A DNA stretch of 64,000 bases from Turicibacter sanguinis (GTDB lineage Bacteria > Bacillota_I > Bacilli_A > MOL361 > Turicibacteraceae), in NCBI RefSeq assembly GCF_013046825.1, contig NZ_CP053187.1:2886001-2950000 (forward strand), written 5' to 3'. This document shows positions 7,489 to 16,472 of this stretch, piece after piece; within the stretch, counting starts at the first letter, position 1, and each line of letters begins with the position of its first letter. A program made the translations under genes and the position numbers. The notes under the pieces were generated by a model, which did no database searches, was not told the origin of the DNA, and saw nothing but the letters and a program-made list of their open reading frames with translations.

Positions 7489-8652
7489 CTATCGTTTACG
7501 TTTAATTAATCTTTCCACAAAGATGGCCATTGCCCCATCTCCAGTGACATTAGTAGCCGTTCCGAAACTATCTTGTGCCGCATGCAAAGCAATCATCAAT
7601 GGCTTCTCAAAACTTCCAAATCCAAGCATGGATTCGAGTAACCCAAGAGCCGCCATCACACCACCTCCTGGAACACCAGGTGCCGCAATCATCATAATCC
7701 CTAACATTAAAATAAACGGAATATACATCGCTAGTGTTGGGGATTGTCCATTTAATAACAAAATGGCCATCGAGGTTAACACTAATGTCATGGTATCACC
7801 CGCAATATGAATGGTTGCAGACAATGGAATCACAAATTCACAAACTTCTTCATCCACATCATTCGATTTTGCACATTCGAGCGTAATCGGAATCGTTGCA
7901 GCCGATGACTGCGTTCCAACAGCTGTTAAATAAGCGGGGAACATATTTTTTAATAATCGAAATGGATTTTTACGTTTAATTCCCCCAGCTACCGTATATA
8001 AAATGATTAGATATAAAACCTGCAATCCAAATAAGACAAGATAAACCATTAAAAAAGATTTAATCGTTGTGAAAATGGTTCCACTATAACTGAGTTCTGC
8101 AAAAACCGAACCAATATAGATGGGAACAATCGGAACAATCACTTTTGAAATCACAGACATCATAATCTCACTAAAATCCTGACAGACTTTAAATAAAGAA
8201 CTTTCTTTACGAGTTGAAAGCCCAATTCCAAGTAAAAATGCTAAAACTAGTGCGCTCATCACTCCCATAATCGCTGGCATTTCAATCGTAAAAATCGGGG
8301 TAATCGTGATGCCATCTTCCGTAAATAAGCTAATGCCTCCTATTAAAGAAGGTAATAATAATTTTCCAATTACGAAAGCCAAAAATCCTGCACTAATCGT
8401 TGAAACATAGGCCAGTACCGTTGTTAGAAATAAACTTCTTCCTGATTGATTTCCAAGCGATGCAATCCCAGGAACAATCAGTCCAATAATAATTAATGGA
8501 ATCACAAACGAAATAAACGCTCCAAATAGACTTCGGAAAGTCGCCATGATGGCAATCGGTAAACTCAACTCGGTGGTGCGACACATCACCCCCAAACTGA
8601 TTCCGATGATTAACCAAATTAAAATACGTAAAATTAATGGCATCTTTTTCAT
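7489..8652 (-). CDS. Dicarboxylate/amino acid:cation symporter (DAACS/SstT-like)
   Basis: 387 residues, ATG after GAGGGAAG. Hydrophobic throughout with about eight to nine helices. Family motifs include the serine-rich GTQSSAATIP hairpin near 245, the PLSATIHIAGDT segment near 285, and APGVPGGGVMAAL near 325 in place of the glutamate-type site. The sequence around helices 7 and 8 resembles the smaller clostridial branch annotated as cation:dicarboxylate or serine/threonine symporters. Substrate cannot be fixed. A paralogue of the TcyP-like gene 3 kb away but clearly divergent. Stands alone with its own terminator. Confidence 0.8.
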   Translation of the reverse strand: MKKMPLILRILIWLIIGISLGVMCRTTELSLPIAIMATFRSLFGAFISFVIPLIIIGLIVPGIASLGNQSGRSLFLTTVLAYVSTISAGFLAFVIGKLLLPSLIGGISLFTEDGITITPIFTIEMPAIMGVMSALVLAFLLGIGLSTRKESSLFKVCQDFSEIMMSVISKVIVPIVPIYIGSVFAELSYSGTIFTTIKSFLMVYLVLFGLQVLYLIILYTVAGGIKRKNPFRLLKNMFPAYLTAVGTQSSAATIPITLECAKSNDVDEEVCEFVIPLSATIHIAGDTMTLVLTSMAILLLNGQSPTLAMYIPFILMLGIMMIAAPGVPGGGVMAALGLLESMLGFGSFEKPLMIALHAAQDSFGTATNVTGDGAMAIFVERLIKRKR

Positions 8653-8750
8653 GCTTCTTCCCTCACTTCTTTTGAAATATTGTTACTATTATCTCAAAAT
8701 TTACAATTTTTTCAACATTTTATTACCAAAAATAACATATTTTTTTAAAT

Positions 8751-8790
8751 TTAAAAGGAATCTCTAATTCTGAGATTCCTTCTTTTTTTT
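8751..8790. terminator. Hairpin with T-run between the two symporter genes
   Basis: AAGGAATCTC (8755-8764) and GAGATTCCTT (8772-8781), then eight T on the plus strand. Because the gene to the right is on the minus strand it probably terminates that gene (shorter T-run in that direction). Confidence 0.6.
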
Positions 8791-8801
8791 ATCAAATTGG
8801 G

Positions 8802-10196
8802 TTATGACCTCACTTTAACGTGAAGATCATGTATCTCCTCTTGTTTAAGATAAGCTAAATAACGTTTGGTTTCAGCTACCACAACCCCACTTAAAGCGAT
8901 TAACGCAATTAAATTCGGTAAAGCCATTAATCCATTCACAATATCAGCTATTAACCAAACTGCATCTAATTGTAAGAAAGCTCCAAGTCCAATCATGATG
9001 ATGAAAAGAATACGATATAGCGTAATACTTTTCACACCGAATAAAAATTCACAGCAACGCTCGCCATAATAGTTCCATCCTAAAATCGTGGTAAAAGCAA
9101 ACAGCGATAAACACACCATTAAAAGTAAAGAACCTAAAGGCATCCCCCAGACAGTCGGTAACACAGAATTAAATGCAGCTTCTGTTAAAGCACCACCCGA
9201 AATCCCTTCAACCGTAAAGACACCTGTTACGATTAAACTTAAACCCGTTAATGTACAAATAATGAGACTATCGATAAAAGTTCCCGTCATCGAAATTAAC
9301 CCTTGTTCAGCTGGCCAATGAGTTTTAGCAGCTGCTGCTGCAATCGGTGCACTTCCAAGACCTGACTCATTTGAAAATACGCCACGCGCGACCCCATTTC
9401 GAATAGCCATTGCTATCGTTGCTCCTGAAAAACCGCCCATTGCGGCTGATGGTGTGAAAGCACCACCAAAAATCATTTGAAAAGCTGGCAGAATGAACTG
9501 ATAATTCACGATTAAAATAATAAGACAGATGATAATATAAGCCCCTGCCATCACAGGCACCACTTTTTCTGCAACTTTTGAGATAGCCGTAATCCCACCA
9601 AACGTAATAATCCCAACTAAGACAGCTAATAAAAGTCCAGTGATTTTTGCAGGAACATTTAATGTCCTTTGAATACTTGAAGAAATCGCATTGACTTGCG
9701 TAAACGTTCCAATACCAAGTAAAGCCACTAAAATCCCACTAAAAGCAAAGAATATGGCTAATGGTTTAAACTTTTTCCCCATTCCATTTACAATGTAATA
9801 CATCGGTCCTCCCGCTACGTTTCCATTTTCGTCCACTTCACGATATTTAATGGCTAATACGCCTTCTGCATACTTCGTTGCCATGCCAAAGAACGCAGCT
9901 AACCACATCCAAAAAAGTGCTCCTGGTCCTCCCGCTGAAATCGCAGTCGCCACTCCAATAATATTTCCTGTTCCAACCGTTGCAGCTAACGCTGTACATA
10001 ACGCACCAAAAGAAGAAATATCCCCTTCACCTTTATTATCTGCTTTAAAAATTAACTTCACCGCTTGAGGTAATTTAAATAATTGAATTAGCCTTAAACG
10101 AACGGTTAATAAGACCCCCGTTCCAACTAACAACGTTAGCAGTGGAGGTCCCCAAACAAAACGATTCATTTGATCTAATAACTGTACAAAATTCAT
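8802..10196 (-). CDS. Sodium:alanine/glycine symporter (AGCS family)
   Basis: Start at ATG 10196, 8 bases after AAAGGAG, giving 464 residues; nine upstream codons are unlikely to be translated. Eleven or so hydrophobic helices. AGCS signature region is LAATVGTGNIIGVATAI..GGPGALFWMW near residues 80-110, with GGPMYYI and the N-E-SGLGSAPIAAA segment further on. Imports alanine or glycine with Na+. The tandem glycine riboswitch directly upstream points to glycine as a physiological substrate. Homologues are AlsT, DagA and GlyP; I do not choose a symbol. Confidence 0.9.
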   Translation of the reverse strand: MNFVQLLDQMNRFVWGPPLLTLLVGTGVLLTVRLRLIQLFKLPQAVKLIFKADNKGEGDISSFGALCTALAATVGTGNIIGVATAISAGGPGALFWMWLAAFFGMATKYAEGVLAIKYREVDENGNVAGGPMYYIVNGMGKKFKPLAIFFAFSGILVALLGIGTFTQVNAISSSIQRTLNVPAKITGLLLAVLVGIITFGGITAISKVAEKVVPVMAGAYIIICLIILIVNYQFILPAFQMIFGGAFTPSAAMGGFSGATIAMAIRNGVARGVFSNESGLGSAPIAAAAAKTHWPAEQGLISMTGTFIDSLIICTLTGLSLIVTGVFTVEGISGGALTEAAFNSVLPTVWGMPLGSLLLMVCLSLFAFTTILGWNYYGERCCEFLFGVKSITLYRILFIIMIGLGAFLQLDAVWLIADIVNGLMALPNLIALIALSGVVVAETKRYLAYLKQEEIHDLHVKVRS

Positions 10197-10295
10197 CACT
10201 AACACTCCTTTTTTTACACCCAACTGGTTGTTTTAAAAAAGAAGGGAAATAATATGTCGATTTCCTGGGAAATTCCTGTTATTTTACCCCAACAA

Positions 10296-10331
10296 ACAAA
10301 AAGAGTCACCTTTTTAAAGATGACTCTGGAG
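10296..10331 (-). terminator. Riboswitch-controlled terminator in the symporter leader
   Basis: AGAGTCA (10302-10308) and TGACTCT (10321-10327) with five T on the minus strand. Its 5' arm overlaps CTCCAGAGT (10323-10331), which is complementary to the 5' strand of the second aptamer P1 (10460-10468). Confidence 0.85.
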
Positions 10332-10389
10332 TTTGACGTTAGTAAAAAGAAGGGTAACACAAAAAATGCGTTCCCAAAAAATACTATTC

Positions 10390-10552
10390 ATCCCTGTCCT
10401 TTTGCCTGAGAGATTGAGCGAGATTGCCTTGCCCCTTCGGCGCCTATTCAAATAGGTCTCTCCAGAGTTCCGTCCGCTTTACAGTCCTCACTTGATTAAT
10501 CAAGTACCTGAGAGTATGACTCCTTCGGTGTTCCAAATTGGAAACTCTTCTA
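10390..10552 (-). promoter_or_regulatory. Tandem glycine riboswitch
   Basis: Two adjacent aptamers on the minus strand. Each has the glycine core: ACACCGAAGGAG with CTCTCAGGTA..GAGGACTG in the first and GCGCCGAAGGGGCAA with AATCTCTCAGGCAAAAGGACAG in the second. They precede the alanine/glycine symporter by about 200 bases. A terminator follows and a 9-bp alternative pairing between aptamer II and the terminator is possible, predicting that glycine lowers expression. Confidence 0.95.
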
Positions 10553-10640
10553 TAAAACTTCAACCGGTGTATTTTCATTAAATTAAAATTAGAATAACTC
10601 ATCTTGTCGTATTTTGCAAGAGGAATGAGTCTAATAAATT

Positions 10641-11030
10641 TTATTTAGCATCGTTTTCAGAAATAGAAACTGACTGAACTGAGATTTTGCTCATCATTTC
10701 TTCAGCTGAAACCATTGGAATCCATGAGTCATCTCCTTTTTTAAACATCACCCTTAATTCCTTTGCTTTTTGACCATCCTGCTGAACCACCATCCAAATC
10801 TGCGCTAAATCGCCTTCTTCTGTGATATCAATAACATCATAGGTTAAAGAAAAATTTTTATTCTCAAAATTTGAATCGGTACTTGTTAACAACGTCATCT
10901 CTAATTCCTGGACTTGATACATCAGTGAATCTAAACTTTTTCGTGGAGATGGAACCTCTCTTAATCGTCCCACTTTTCCCACGATTAAAAAACTGACAAT
11001 CAAGATCCCCATGATTAATCGTCGATTCAT
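10641..11030 (-). CDS. Hypothetical exported or membrane-anchored protein, 129 residues
   Basis: ATG after AAAAGAGGTGAAAAA. Residues 5-19 (LIMGILIVSFLIVGK) form an uncleaved-looking signal anchor; the rest is soluble, with an alternating-strand region FSLTYDVIDITEEGDLAQIWMVVQQ typical of small NTF2-like or DUF4878-like extracellular domains. No lipobox. Last gene of a minus-strand series of four exported or membrane unknowns (10641-12847). Function unknown. Confidence 0.65.
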   Translation of the reverse strand: MNRRLIMGILIVSFLIVGKVGRLREVPSPRKSLDSLMYQVQELEMTLLTSTDSNFENKNFSLTYDVIDITEEGDLAQIWMVVQQDGQKAKELRVMFKKGDDSWIPMVSAEEMMSKISVQSVSISENDAK

Positions 11031-11142
11031 TTTTTCACCTCTTTTAATATCCTTTGCATGATGAACCTAAACCTCATCTTTGAAACATTAAAAAGCTTTT
11101 ATTTTAGCTGATTGTTCCTTAATTTAAAGTTCTACTCGTTCA

Positions 11143-11736
11143 TCACGATACGAATCCAAGAATACCTTGTTTTAATTTATCTAAAATCTGTTCTTGAGTA
11201 GGAATTTTAAACGTCTCATTTAACCATTCTTCGGTGAGATCTGGGACCCACAATCCTTTTTGTTTCTTGAGCGGCAGATCAATGGTCTTGCTCATCATAG
11301 GCTTTTCAATTTGTTCATTTTCCATTAAACTCAAAATGGTATTAACTAACATGTCTTGGCCTCGTCCATTGAAGATATCATCAATTGTTCCAAAGAAATT
11401 GGTCAAGACTTGTTTTAAAATCGTCAGGCGTTCATTAATAATCAGTTGCAGTACATCAACAAAGGTTAAATCGACTGTGACATACGCTTCCTGTCCTTCA
11501 ATCCGTGATCCTTTTATCTCATAGCTGATCGTTGATAAAACAGATTGTAATAAATCCCGCTCTTGATCCGTTAAAGTAAGCTCATCCGAGTTTAAAATTA
11601 AAGCATAATCATCTTCTTGAACTTTATCAAACATCACTTTTACGGTTAATTCCGGAAATACTTGCTGAAATTTTATATATCCAACCCCGCCAACGACCAC
11701 TAAGACGGCAATGATTATCCAAATCCATTTTTTCAT
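11143..11736 (-). CDS. Hypothetical membrane-anchored protein, 197 residues
   Basis: ATG after AAGGGTGTGAG. N-terminal signal anchor WIWIIIAVLVVVGGVGYIKF (about 4-23), then an extracytoplasmic domain of helices and strands. The C-terminal part (DLPLKKQKGLWVPDLTEEWLNETF) resembles in layout the end of the lipoprotein encoded at 12242-12847 (strand, K-x-x-W, short helix), so the two may share a fold. No catalytic motif visible. Function unknown. Confidence 0.65.
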   Translation of the reverse strand: MKKWIWIIIAVLVVVGGVGYIKFQQVFPELTVKVMFDKVQEDDYALILNSDELTLTDQERDLLQSVLSTISYEIKGSRIEGQEAYVTVDLTFVDVLQLIINERLTILKQVLTNFFGTIDDIFNGRGQDMLVNTILSLMENEQIEKPMMSKTIDLPLKKQKGLWVPDLTEEWLNETFKIPTQEQILDKLKQGILGFVS

Positions 11737-11805
11737 GACTCACACCCTTATCCTATCTTTTTATTCATTATAGACTTTTTTAAAGGATTTTATAGCCATT
11801 GCCTG

Positions 11806-11840
11806 TAAAAAAGAGATTAGTTACGCTAATCTCTTTTTTC
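11806..11840 (-). terminator. Terminator overlapping the stop of the 114-residue membrane gene
   Basis: AAGAGATTAG (11811-11820) and CTAATCTCTT (11826-11835); T-run on the minus strand is short, on the plus strand longer. Confidence 0.6.
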
Positions 11841-12170
11841 TTCATCTTGATCATCTAAATCTTCTCTACGAGATGGAACAATGAGTAATGCCATCCCTAT
11901 CACCACCAATATCATAGGAACTAGTAACATCTCCATAGTCGGAATCCATTGACATAATAAAAAGGAGACTCCAATCCCGAGACCGATGAGATTTCCACGT
12001 CGAATACCGTTTTCAAAAATATGAACTCCACACGGAATAATGATAAAAAATGCCCAAAATCCACTAAAGAACACACTAAAATCCCAAATCCTTAAAACAT
12101 CACCCCCTACTCCAATTCCTAAAATAATGAGTGCTAATCCCCAAATTAAATCCGATAGTTTCAAACTCAT
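11826..12170 (-). CDS. Small LiaF/DUF5668-like membrane protein
   Basis: 114 residues with four hydrophobic segments at about 6-24, 30-48, 58-73 and 77-98 and an acidic, charged tail (RREDLDDQDEEKRD). The repeated LIILGIGV / LIGLGIGV style matches the membrane domain seen in LiaF/LiaI and DUF5668 proteins, which sense or modulate envelope stress. The family link is by pattern and modest. ATG follows TAGGGGCGATTGTT. Confidence 0.55.
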   Translation of the reverse strand: MSLKLSDLIWGLALIILGIGVGGDVLRIWDFSVFFSGFWAFFIIIPCGVHIFENGIRRGNLIGLGIGVSFLLCQWIPTMEMLLVPMILVVIGMALLIVPSRREDLDDQDEEKRD

Positions 12171-12241
12171 AACAATCGCCCCTAACTTGTATTTACTACA
12201 CTATATGTTAGATACTGTCAAAAAGTGACCTAATTTCTTTA

Positions 12242-12847
12242 TTAAACTCCTTCATCCTCATCAAAAAACGTTAATAGTCCCCCATATATTCCATTTAATA
12301 CAGCTTCATCGAGAACAATCTTCCACGAATCCTTTTCATAAATAAGATGAACCTCGACCGTCGTTGTCATCATTTCCCTCTCCTCGCTATGAATCAGATA
12401 CGTCATGATTTGATGATAAGCCTCATTTAATTCTTCTTGATTGGGATGCCCCTCTTCATATAACGTTGCATTTGAGAATAAACGGTTGAAGATTTCGATA
12501 TAAAATAATGGCATGACTTTGTCCATGTCTACATTTGTCATTTCCGTGTAAACGATAGCGCAATCCCCTTCATCTTCAACATCTAAAATTCTAAAATTAA
12601 ACCGTTCAACCACTTGAGGCATCATTCGATCAAACGGGATATCGTTCGTAATTTTGGCATCTAAAAACGTGTTAGGATCTAAAATATTAACCCCAAAATA
12701 TTTTTCAACCGTTCTCTCATCATAATTTTGAACCCCAATTAAAGCACTTGAAACCGCGCTTTTAATCGGTTCTCTCGATGAACCACACCCCGTTAGTAGA
12801 ATGATCATCATCATAATTAAAACCTGTTTTAAACATTTCCATCCCAT
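12242..12847 (-). CDS. Hypothetical lipoprotein
   Basis: Start at ATG 12847, 6 bases after AGGAGGTG. A signal peptide (VLIMMMIILLTGC) with lipobox LLTGC ends at Cys21, followed by GSSREP. The mature 180-residue domain is acidic with helix-strand alternation and the ending IYEKDSWKIVLDEAVLNGIYGGL, typical of small NTF2-like lipoproteins. It heads the series of exported unknowns running to 10641. Anchored to the outer face of the membrane; function unknown. Confidence 0.75.
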   Translation of the reverse strand: MGWKCLKQVLIMMMIILLTGCGSSREPIKSAVSSALIGVQNYDERTVEKYFGVNILDPNTFLDAKITNDIPFDRMMPQVVERFNFRILDVEDEGDCAIVYTEMTNVDMDKVMPLFYIEIFNRLFSNATLYEEGHPNQEELNEAYHQIMTYLIHSEEREMMTTTVEVHLIYEKDSWKIVLDEAVLNGIYGGLLTFFDEDEGV

Positions 12848-12912
12848 TTCATCACCTCCTCTATTCACTAACTATTCCTACTTAATATCCCCCATTTTCC
12901 CTCGACTTAAAC

Positions 12913-12953
12913 CTAAAAAAAAGACTCCCATCTTCTTATAGAAGCTGAAAGTC
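12913..12953 (-). terminator. Probable terminator downstream of the nuclease-helicase gene
   Basis: AAGACT and AGTCTT arms with an imperfect stem between and eight T on the minus strand; 150 bases after the DUF2075 gene. Confidence 0.55.
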
Positions 12954-13100
12954 TTTCATTTGATTCAATCTCTTTTAAACTTAGTTTTTCAATAATAATC
13001 TTAATTCCTTATAGAAAATTTACCGATTGTAAATATTCCTCAAGAGTTGAGCAAAATCTTTTTATCAAAAGATTTCCCTTTAAATACTCCTTGGCTGTTA

Positions 13101-15047
13101 TTATTCTAACTCATCTTCTGCTGCCATTGACCATCCATAGGTATCCGCTACTGGAATATAGCGAATTACTTTATCAGTTTGATTTAAACGTTTTTTCAAA
13201 TAGATACTTAAGTTGTGATCGGTACAATAAATATAGCATCCTTTTTGTCCACGAGTCATTAAGGTTCGGTATGTATTTTTTATGATTTTGTCTGCTAACT
13301 CTAAAGCTTCTTCAGGATTTTTTTTATACATTCCTTTTAATCCTTTAATGGATTGGTCGGTGCTAGCTCGTTTAAAGAAATCTGTTACAACTTGACCATT
13401 TTCATAACGCATATCATCCCCAATAATCACACCAACATAGTCGAATTCAAGTCCTTGACAGGTATGAATACATCCTGCTTCTTTCACTGAGGTTGGATCA
13501 ATGGCCCATGTTGATGAGTTTCCTAAATTCCAACTCATTCCGAAATGATGCTCTTTAATTTCGATATCTTTATGATTCGTATTATTACGACCGTCTTTTT
13601 TCCATTCCCAACAATATCCCGCTACAATTCGTGCTTTATTATTAATCACATTTTTCTTTTCAATTAGGTCTCTCATGACATTCGGATCATCCACCACTTT
13701 AATATCATAATCAAATTCGAATCCATCAAAGTTTGCCGTTTGTTTAATTTCTAATACATCATCTAACCAAGACAGGTATCCATCTGCTCCATTACATCTA
13801 AATTGAGAATCTAATTTCATTTCATAAACATCCGCATTTAACTGACCTGCAAAGAATCTAATGGCCTCTTTACTCCCCGCATCTGATACTGTTACCCTTT
13901 GATTTTCATCTATAAAGAAGATTGAAAATTTAGCGGCATTAATAATTTCTTTTGTTTGATTTTCTCCTTTATTTTTAAACATCCCAGACTTTTCATTTAA
14001 CCGATGTGCTTCATCCACAATTAAAACATCAAACTCATTTTTATCAGATTCATAATAACACCCTGAACCTTTAAATAAATTATTTATGTATGATTTTTTA
14101 TGATTTCCTTGAAGTTTCTCACAATAAATCGAACGAGGCGCACTATTTTTCGTAATATACTGACTTACCATCTCCTCTGATGTCAATTTAACTAAGAGAT
14201 TTATAGCAAGAACAGATTTACCTGTGCCTGGCCCTCCCTCAACAATTAACACATTTTTCTTATTACTACGATAAGAATCGCGAGCTAACTCTAGTGCCTC
14301 TTCATACACCACTTTTTGAGTATCTATCATAATAAATTCTTGATTTCCTTGAAGCATTGAATTTAATGAATCTTGTAAAGACTTTGAAGGACGAATTTTT
14401 CCATTTTCAATTTTATATAAAATACGCTTTCGATCGGAAAGTTTAATATATTTCTGAATAAATGATCTAAGTTTTAATACATCACCTTTTACGTAGACAG
14501 GGGCACGGTCAATATAATCTTGGTAATGTTCGTTTATTAAAGCATCATTCTCTTCAAGAACATAATTGTGTAAATAGGCACAAGGATATAAACTTACCTC
14601 CCCATTTTGAACTGATTCATTATAATTTTCAATTAAACTTGCATATGACCAAGCTTGATACGATGGATAGGCTGTTTCAGTTACTCCATGAGCAAATCGA
14701 GTTTTAATAATTCCATCCTTCATTTCAACTAATTCAGAACTTTCCCACTGCTTGAGTTCCACAATAACAACAGAATCATTTTTTTGCTCATCCATTCCAG
14801 TTAAAATGAAATCAATTCGCTTTGAAGTGGTTGGCACCTTATACTCAATGGCTACGCCTGCTTCACTAGGAATGTCATCTGTACTTAAAACCTTATACAT
14901 ATATTGCATCGAATTATCCCAAGAACGTATTTCATTTTTTGATGTACGTCCTATCTTTTTCTGATAATTCTCATAAATTTTCATCGTTAATTCATCATTT
15001 AAAATATGGTTTAAAAATTCACTTTTTGTTGCTTCATATACTATCAT
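13101..15047 (-). CDS. PD-(D/E)XK nuclease plus DUF2075 SF1-type helicase/ATPase
   Basis: 648 residues, ATG after TTTAGGAG. N-terminal 1-215: a restriction-endonuclease-like domain with RIDFILTG (D about 76) and VVIVELKQW (E and K about 95-97), the PD-(D/E)XK pattern. Residues 265 onward: Walker A EGGPGTGKS, DEAH box in LIVDEAHRLNE, an ISMOTIF-like QFRC, and the C-terminal CIHTCQGLEFDYVGVIIG plus TRGQKGCYIYC motif expected in DUF2075/UvrD-like enzymes. Family members occur in defence and recombination contexts. Upstream lies the split DUF4041/T5orf172 gene on the same strand, 40 bases away, so the two were probably one locus. Role in phage defence is inference. Confidence 0.85.
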   Translation of the reverse strand: MIVYEATKSEFLNHILNDELTMKIYENYQKKIGRTSKNEIRSWDNSMQYMYKVLSTDDIPSEAGVAIEYKVPTTSKRIDFILTGMDEQKNDSVVIVELKQWESSELVEMKDGIIKTRFAHGVTETAYPSYQAWSYASLIENYNESVQNGEVSLYPCAYLHNYVLEENDALINEHYQDYIDRAPVYVKGDVLKLRSFIQKYIKLSDRKRILYKIENGKIRPSKSLQDSLNSMLQGNQEFIMIDTQKVVYEEALELARDSYRSNKKNVLIVEGGPGTGKSVLAINLLVKLTSEEMVSQYITKNSAPRSIYCEKLQGNHKKSYINNLFKGSGCYYESDKNEFDVLIVDEAHRLNEKSGMFKNKGENQTKEIINAAKFSIFFIDENQRVTVSDAGSKEAIRFFAGQLNADVYEMKLDSQFRCNGADGYLSWLDDVLEIKQTANFDGFEFDYDIKVVDDPNVMRDLIEKKNVINNKARIVAGYCWEWKKDGRNNTNHKDIEIKEHHFGMSWNLGNSSTWAIDPTSVKEAGCIHTCQGLEFDYVGVIIGDDMRYENGQVVTDFFKRASTDQSIKGLKGMYKKNPEEALELADKIIKNTYRTLMTRGQKGCYIYCTDHNLSIYLKKRLNQTDKVIRYIPVADTYGWSMAAEDELE

Positions 15048-15087
15048 TTATATTTACTCCTAAATGTCATAGTTAACTCATTATATT

Positions 15088-15666
15088 CTACACTACTTGA
15101 GACTGTCTATATTCTTCAGCAATCATAGTTTTATTAAATTCTGCCGTTGGATCAATTTCTGTAACTATTTTTTCTAACTCATCAATTGATACATTAAAAA
15201 ATTCTTTTCTTAGATTAATTTTATTAACCCTATTTTTTTCAAGAATACTATGTAATTTTTGTTCTAAAGCAACTGCATCATCTGAAAAAATGAAGCTATG
15301 TACATCGAACATAAAAGGCACACTGGCATCACTTAATTCCTTTACTCTATCCATAGGCTCTAACCTTCTTGTCATACCCACCTTAAAAATATTCTCTCCA
15401 AACGACCCTAAGTTACTAATTATATACACATTTCCAGCTTTTCCATTTTGACGTTTTATAATATCGTCTTTCTTCTGCTCAACATCAAACAATTGTCTTT
15501 GTAACTCTTCAATTTTATTATTTAATTGAGATAATTTATCTTGATTATCCGTAATTAACAATAGCTCTTTAACTTTATTAATCTCTCCAATATATTTAGC
15601 CTCTTCCTTTTCAACCTGTTTTCTTTGTTGTTCAAGTTGTTTTCTCTCCTCAACTTCTTGCTTCAT
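15088..15666 (-). pseudogene. C-terminal part of DUF4041 protein: coiled coil plus T5orf172 (GIY-YIG-like) domain
   Basis: 192 codons. Residues 1-72 are a charged coiled coil; then GNVYIISNLGSFG and KVGMTRR (about 78-101) and the VNLRKEFF-type end mark a T5orf172/MUG113 domain, a GIY-YIG relative. In intact DUF4041 proteins this part is continuous with the upstream half. Here it starts at an ATG within the end of the upstream frame, without a clear ribosome site, and about 100 or more residues that normally lie between are missing. It may still be made by coupling. I call it a fragment. Confidence 0.7.
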
Positions 15667-16270
15667 ATTTAATCAATAACTCATTAATAGTTTTTTCATT
15701 TTCTTTATAGGCTTTTCTTAAAGATTTCACATCCATAGAATGGATTTTCAACACAACTGTTGGACACAAGTCTTCTAACTCAAGTGACTCTAATTCCGAT
15801 AACTCTTGATAATTATTAATAGAGTATTCTACTGCTCTATATAATTTCTTTATTTTTTCTAATTTATTTGTTTGAGTATTAATTTGTTTTTCTACTTTGT
15901 CGACCTTAGCTGTGGCATTTTCTATTTCATCTTCTAATTTCTTTAATTCTTCTTTTTGTTTTAATTGTTCATTAAGTAAATCTGTTATTGACTCTACTGC
16001 TTGTTTTTCAGCATCTTTTATTATTTCGTTAATCATAACTTCTTTATTTTCTATTTGATAAATTAGATGACTTAAATGTGCTTCATAATTAATAATTTCT
16101 TTATTTAATCTATTCACCATCTTCAAAAGTTGTGATTTTTTAAAACTTAATATTACGGCAAAAATTAATGAAAAAAATAAAAACCATCCCATGTATAAAA
16201 CTGCAATAAAAACCTCATTATAATACCATTTATTCAGTCGATTTATAACTTGTTCATAAGACAATACCAT
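15650..16270 (-). pseudogene. N-terminal part of DUF4041 protein: TM anchor, coiled coil, start of DUF4041
   Basis: 206 codons, ATG after AAGGGGGA. One membrane segment (FIAVLYMGWFLFFSLIFAVI, about 21-40), a long coiled coil (50-145), then LEDLCPTVVLKIHSMDVKS, the opening of DUF4041. In full-length relatives, as I recall them, the KYEAR sequence leads into a further region of about 100-130 residues before the T5orf172 part. Here the frame hits TGA right after YEARS and the next frame resumes with EVEERKQLEQQRK. The pattern fits an internal deletion with frameshift. Confidence 0.7.
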
Positions 16271-16433
16271 CTACATATTCCCCCTTTTCTGATTTCTTCT
16301 AATAATAGTTTATCACATAATTTTACATGCAAAAGAATTATACGGGTAATTATCAATTCAATTTTCAAAAAGACTCCTCCTATTTAGAGAAAGTCTTTGG
16401 TTTATTATTTCTCATGAACAAAGTGTGGAATAC

Positions 16434-16470
16434 AAAAAAAAACGTCTCAACAATGTGAGACGTTTTTTTG
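16434..16470. terminator. Terminator of the YwaF-like gene
   Basis: AACGTCTCA (16441-16449) and TGAGACGTT (16456-16464), A-run left, T-run right. A weaker hairpin with AAGACT/AGTCTT lies at about 16370-16400. Confidence 0.85.
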
Positions 16471-16472
16471 TA

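Noticed and set aside
10641-12847. These four genes as an operon with the alanine/glycine symporter
   Set aside because: The riboswitch leader and the gap separate them, and hairpins lie between.
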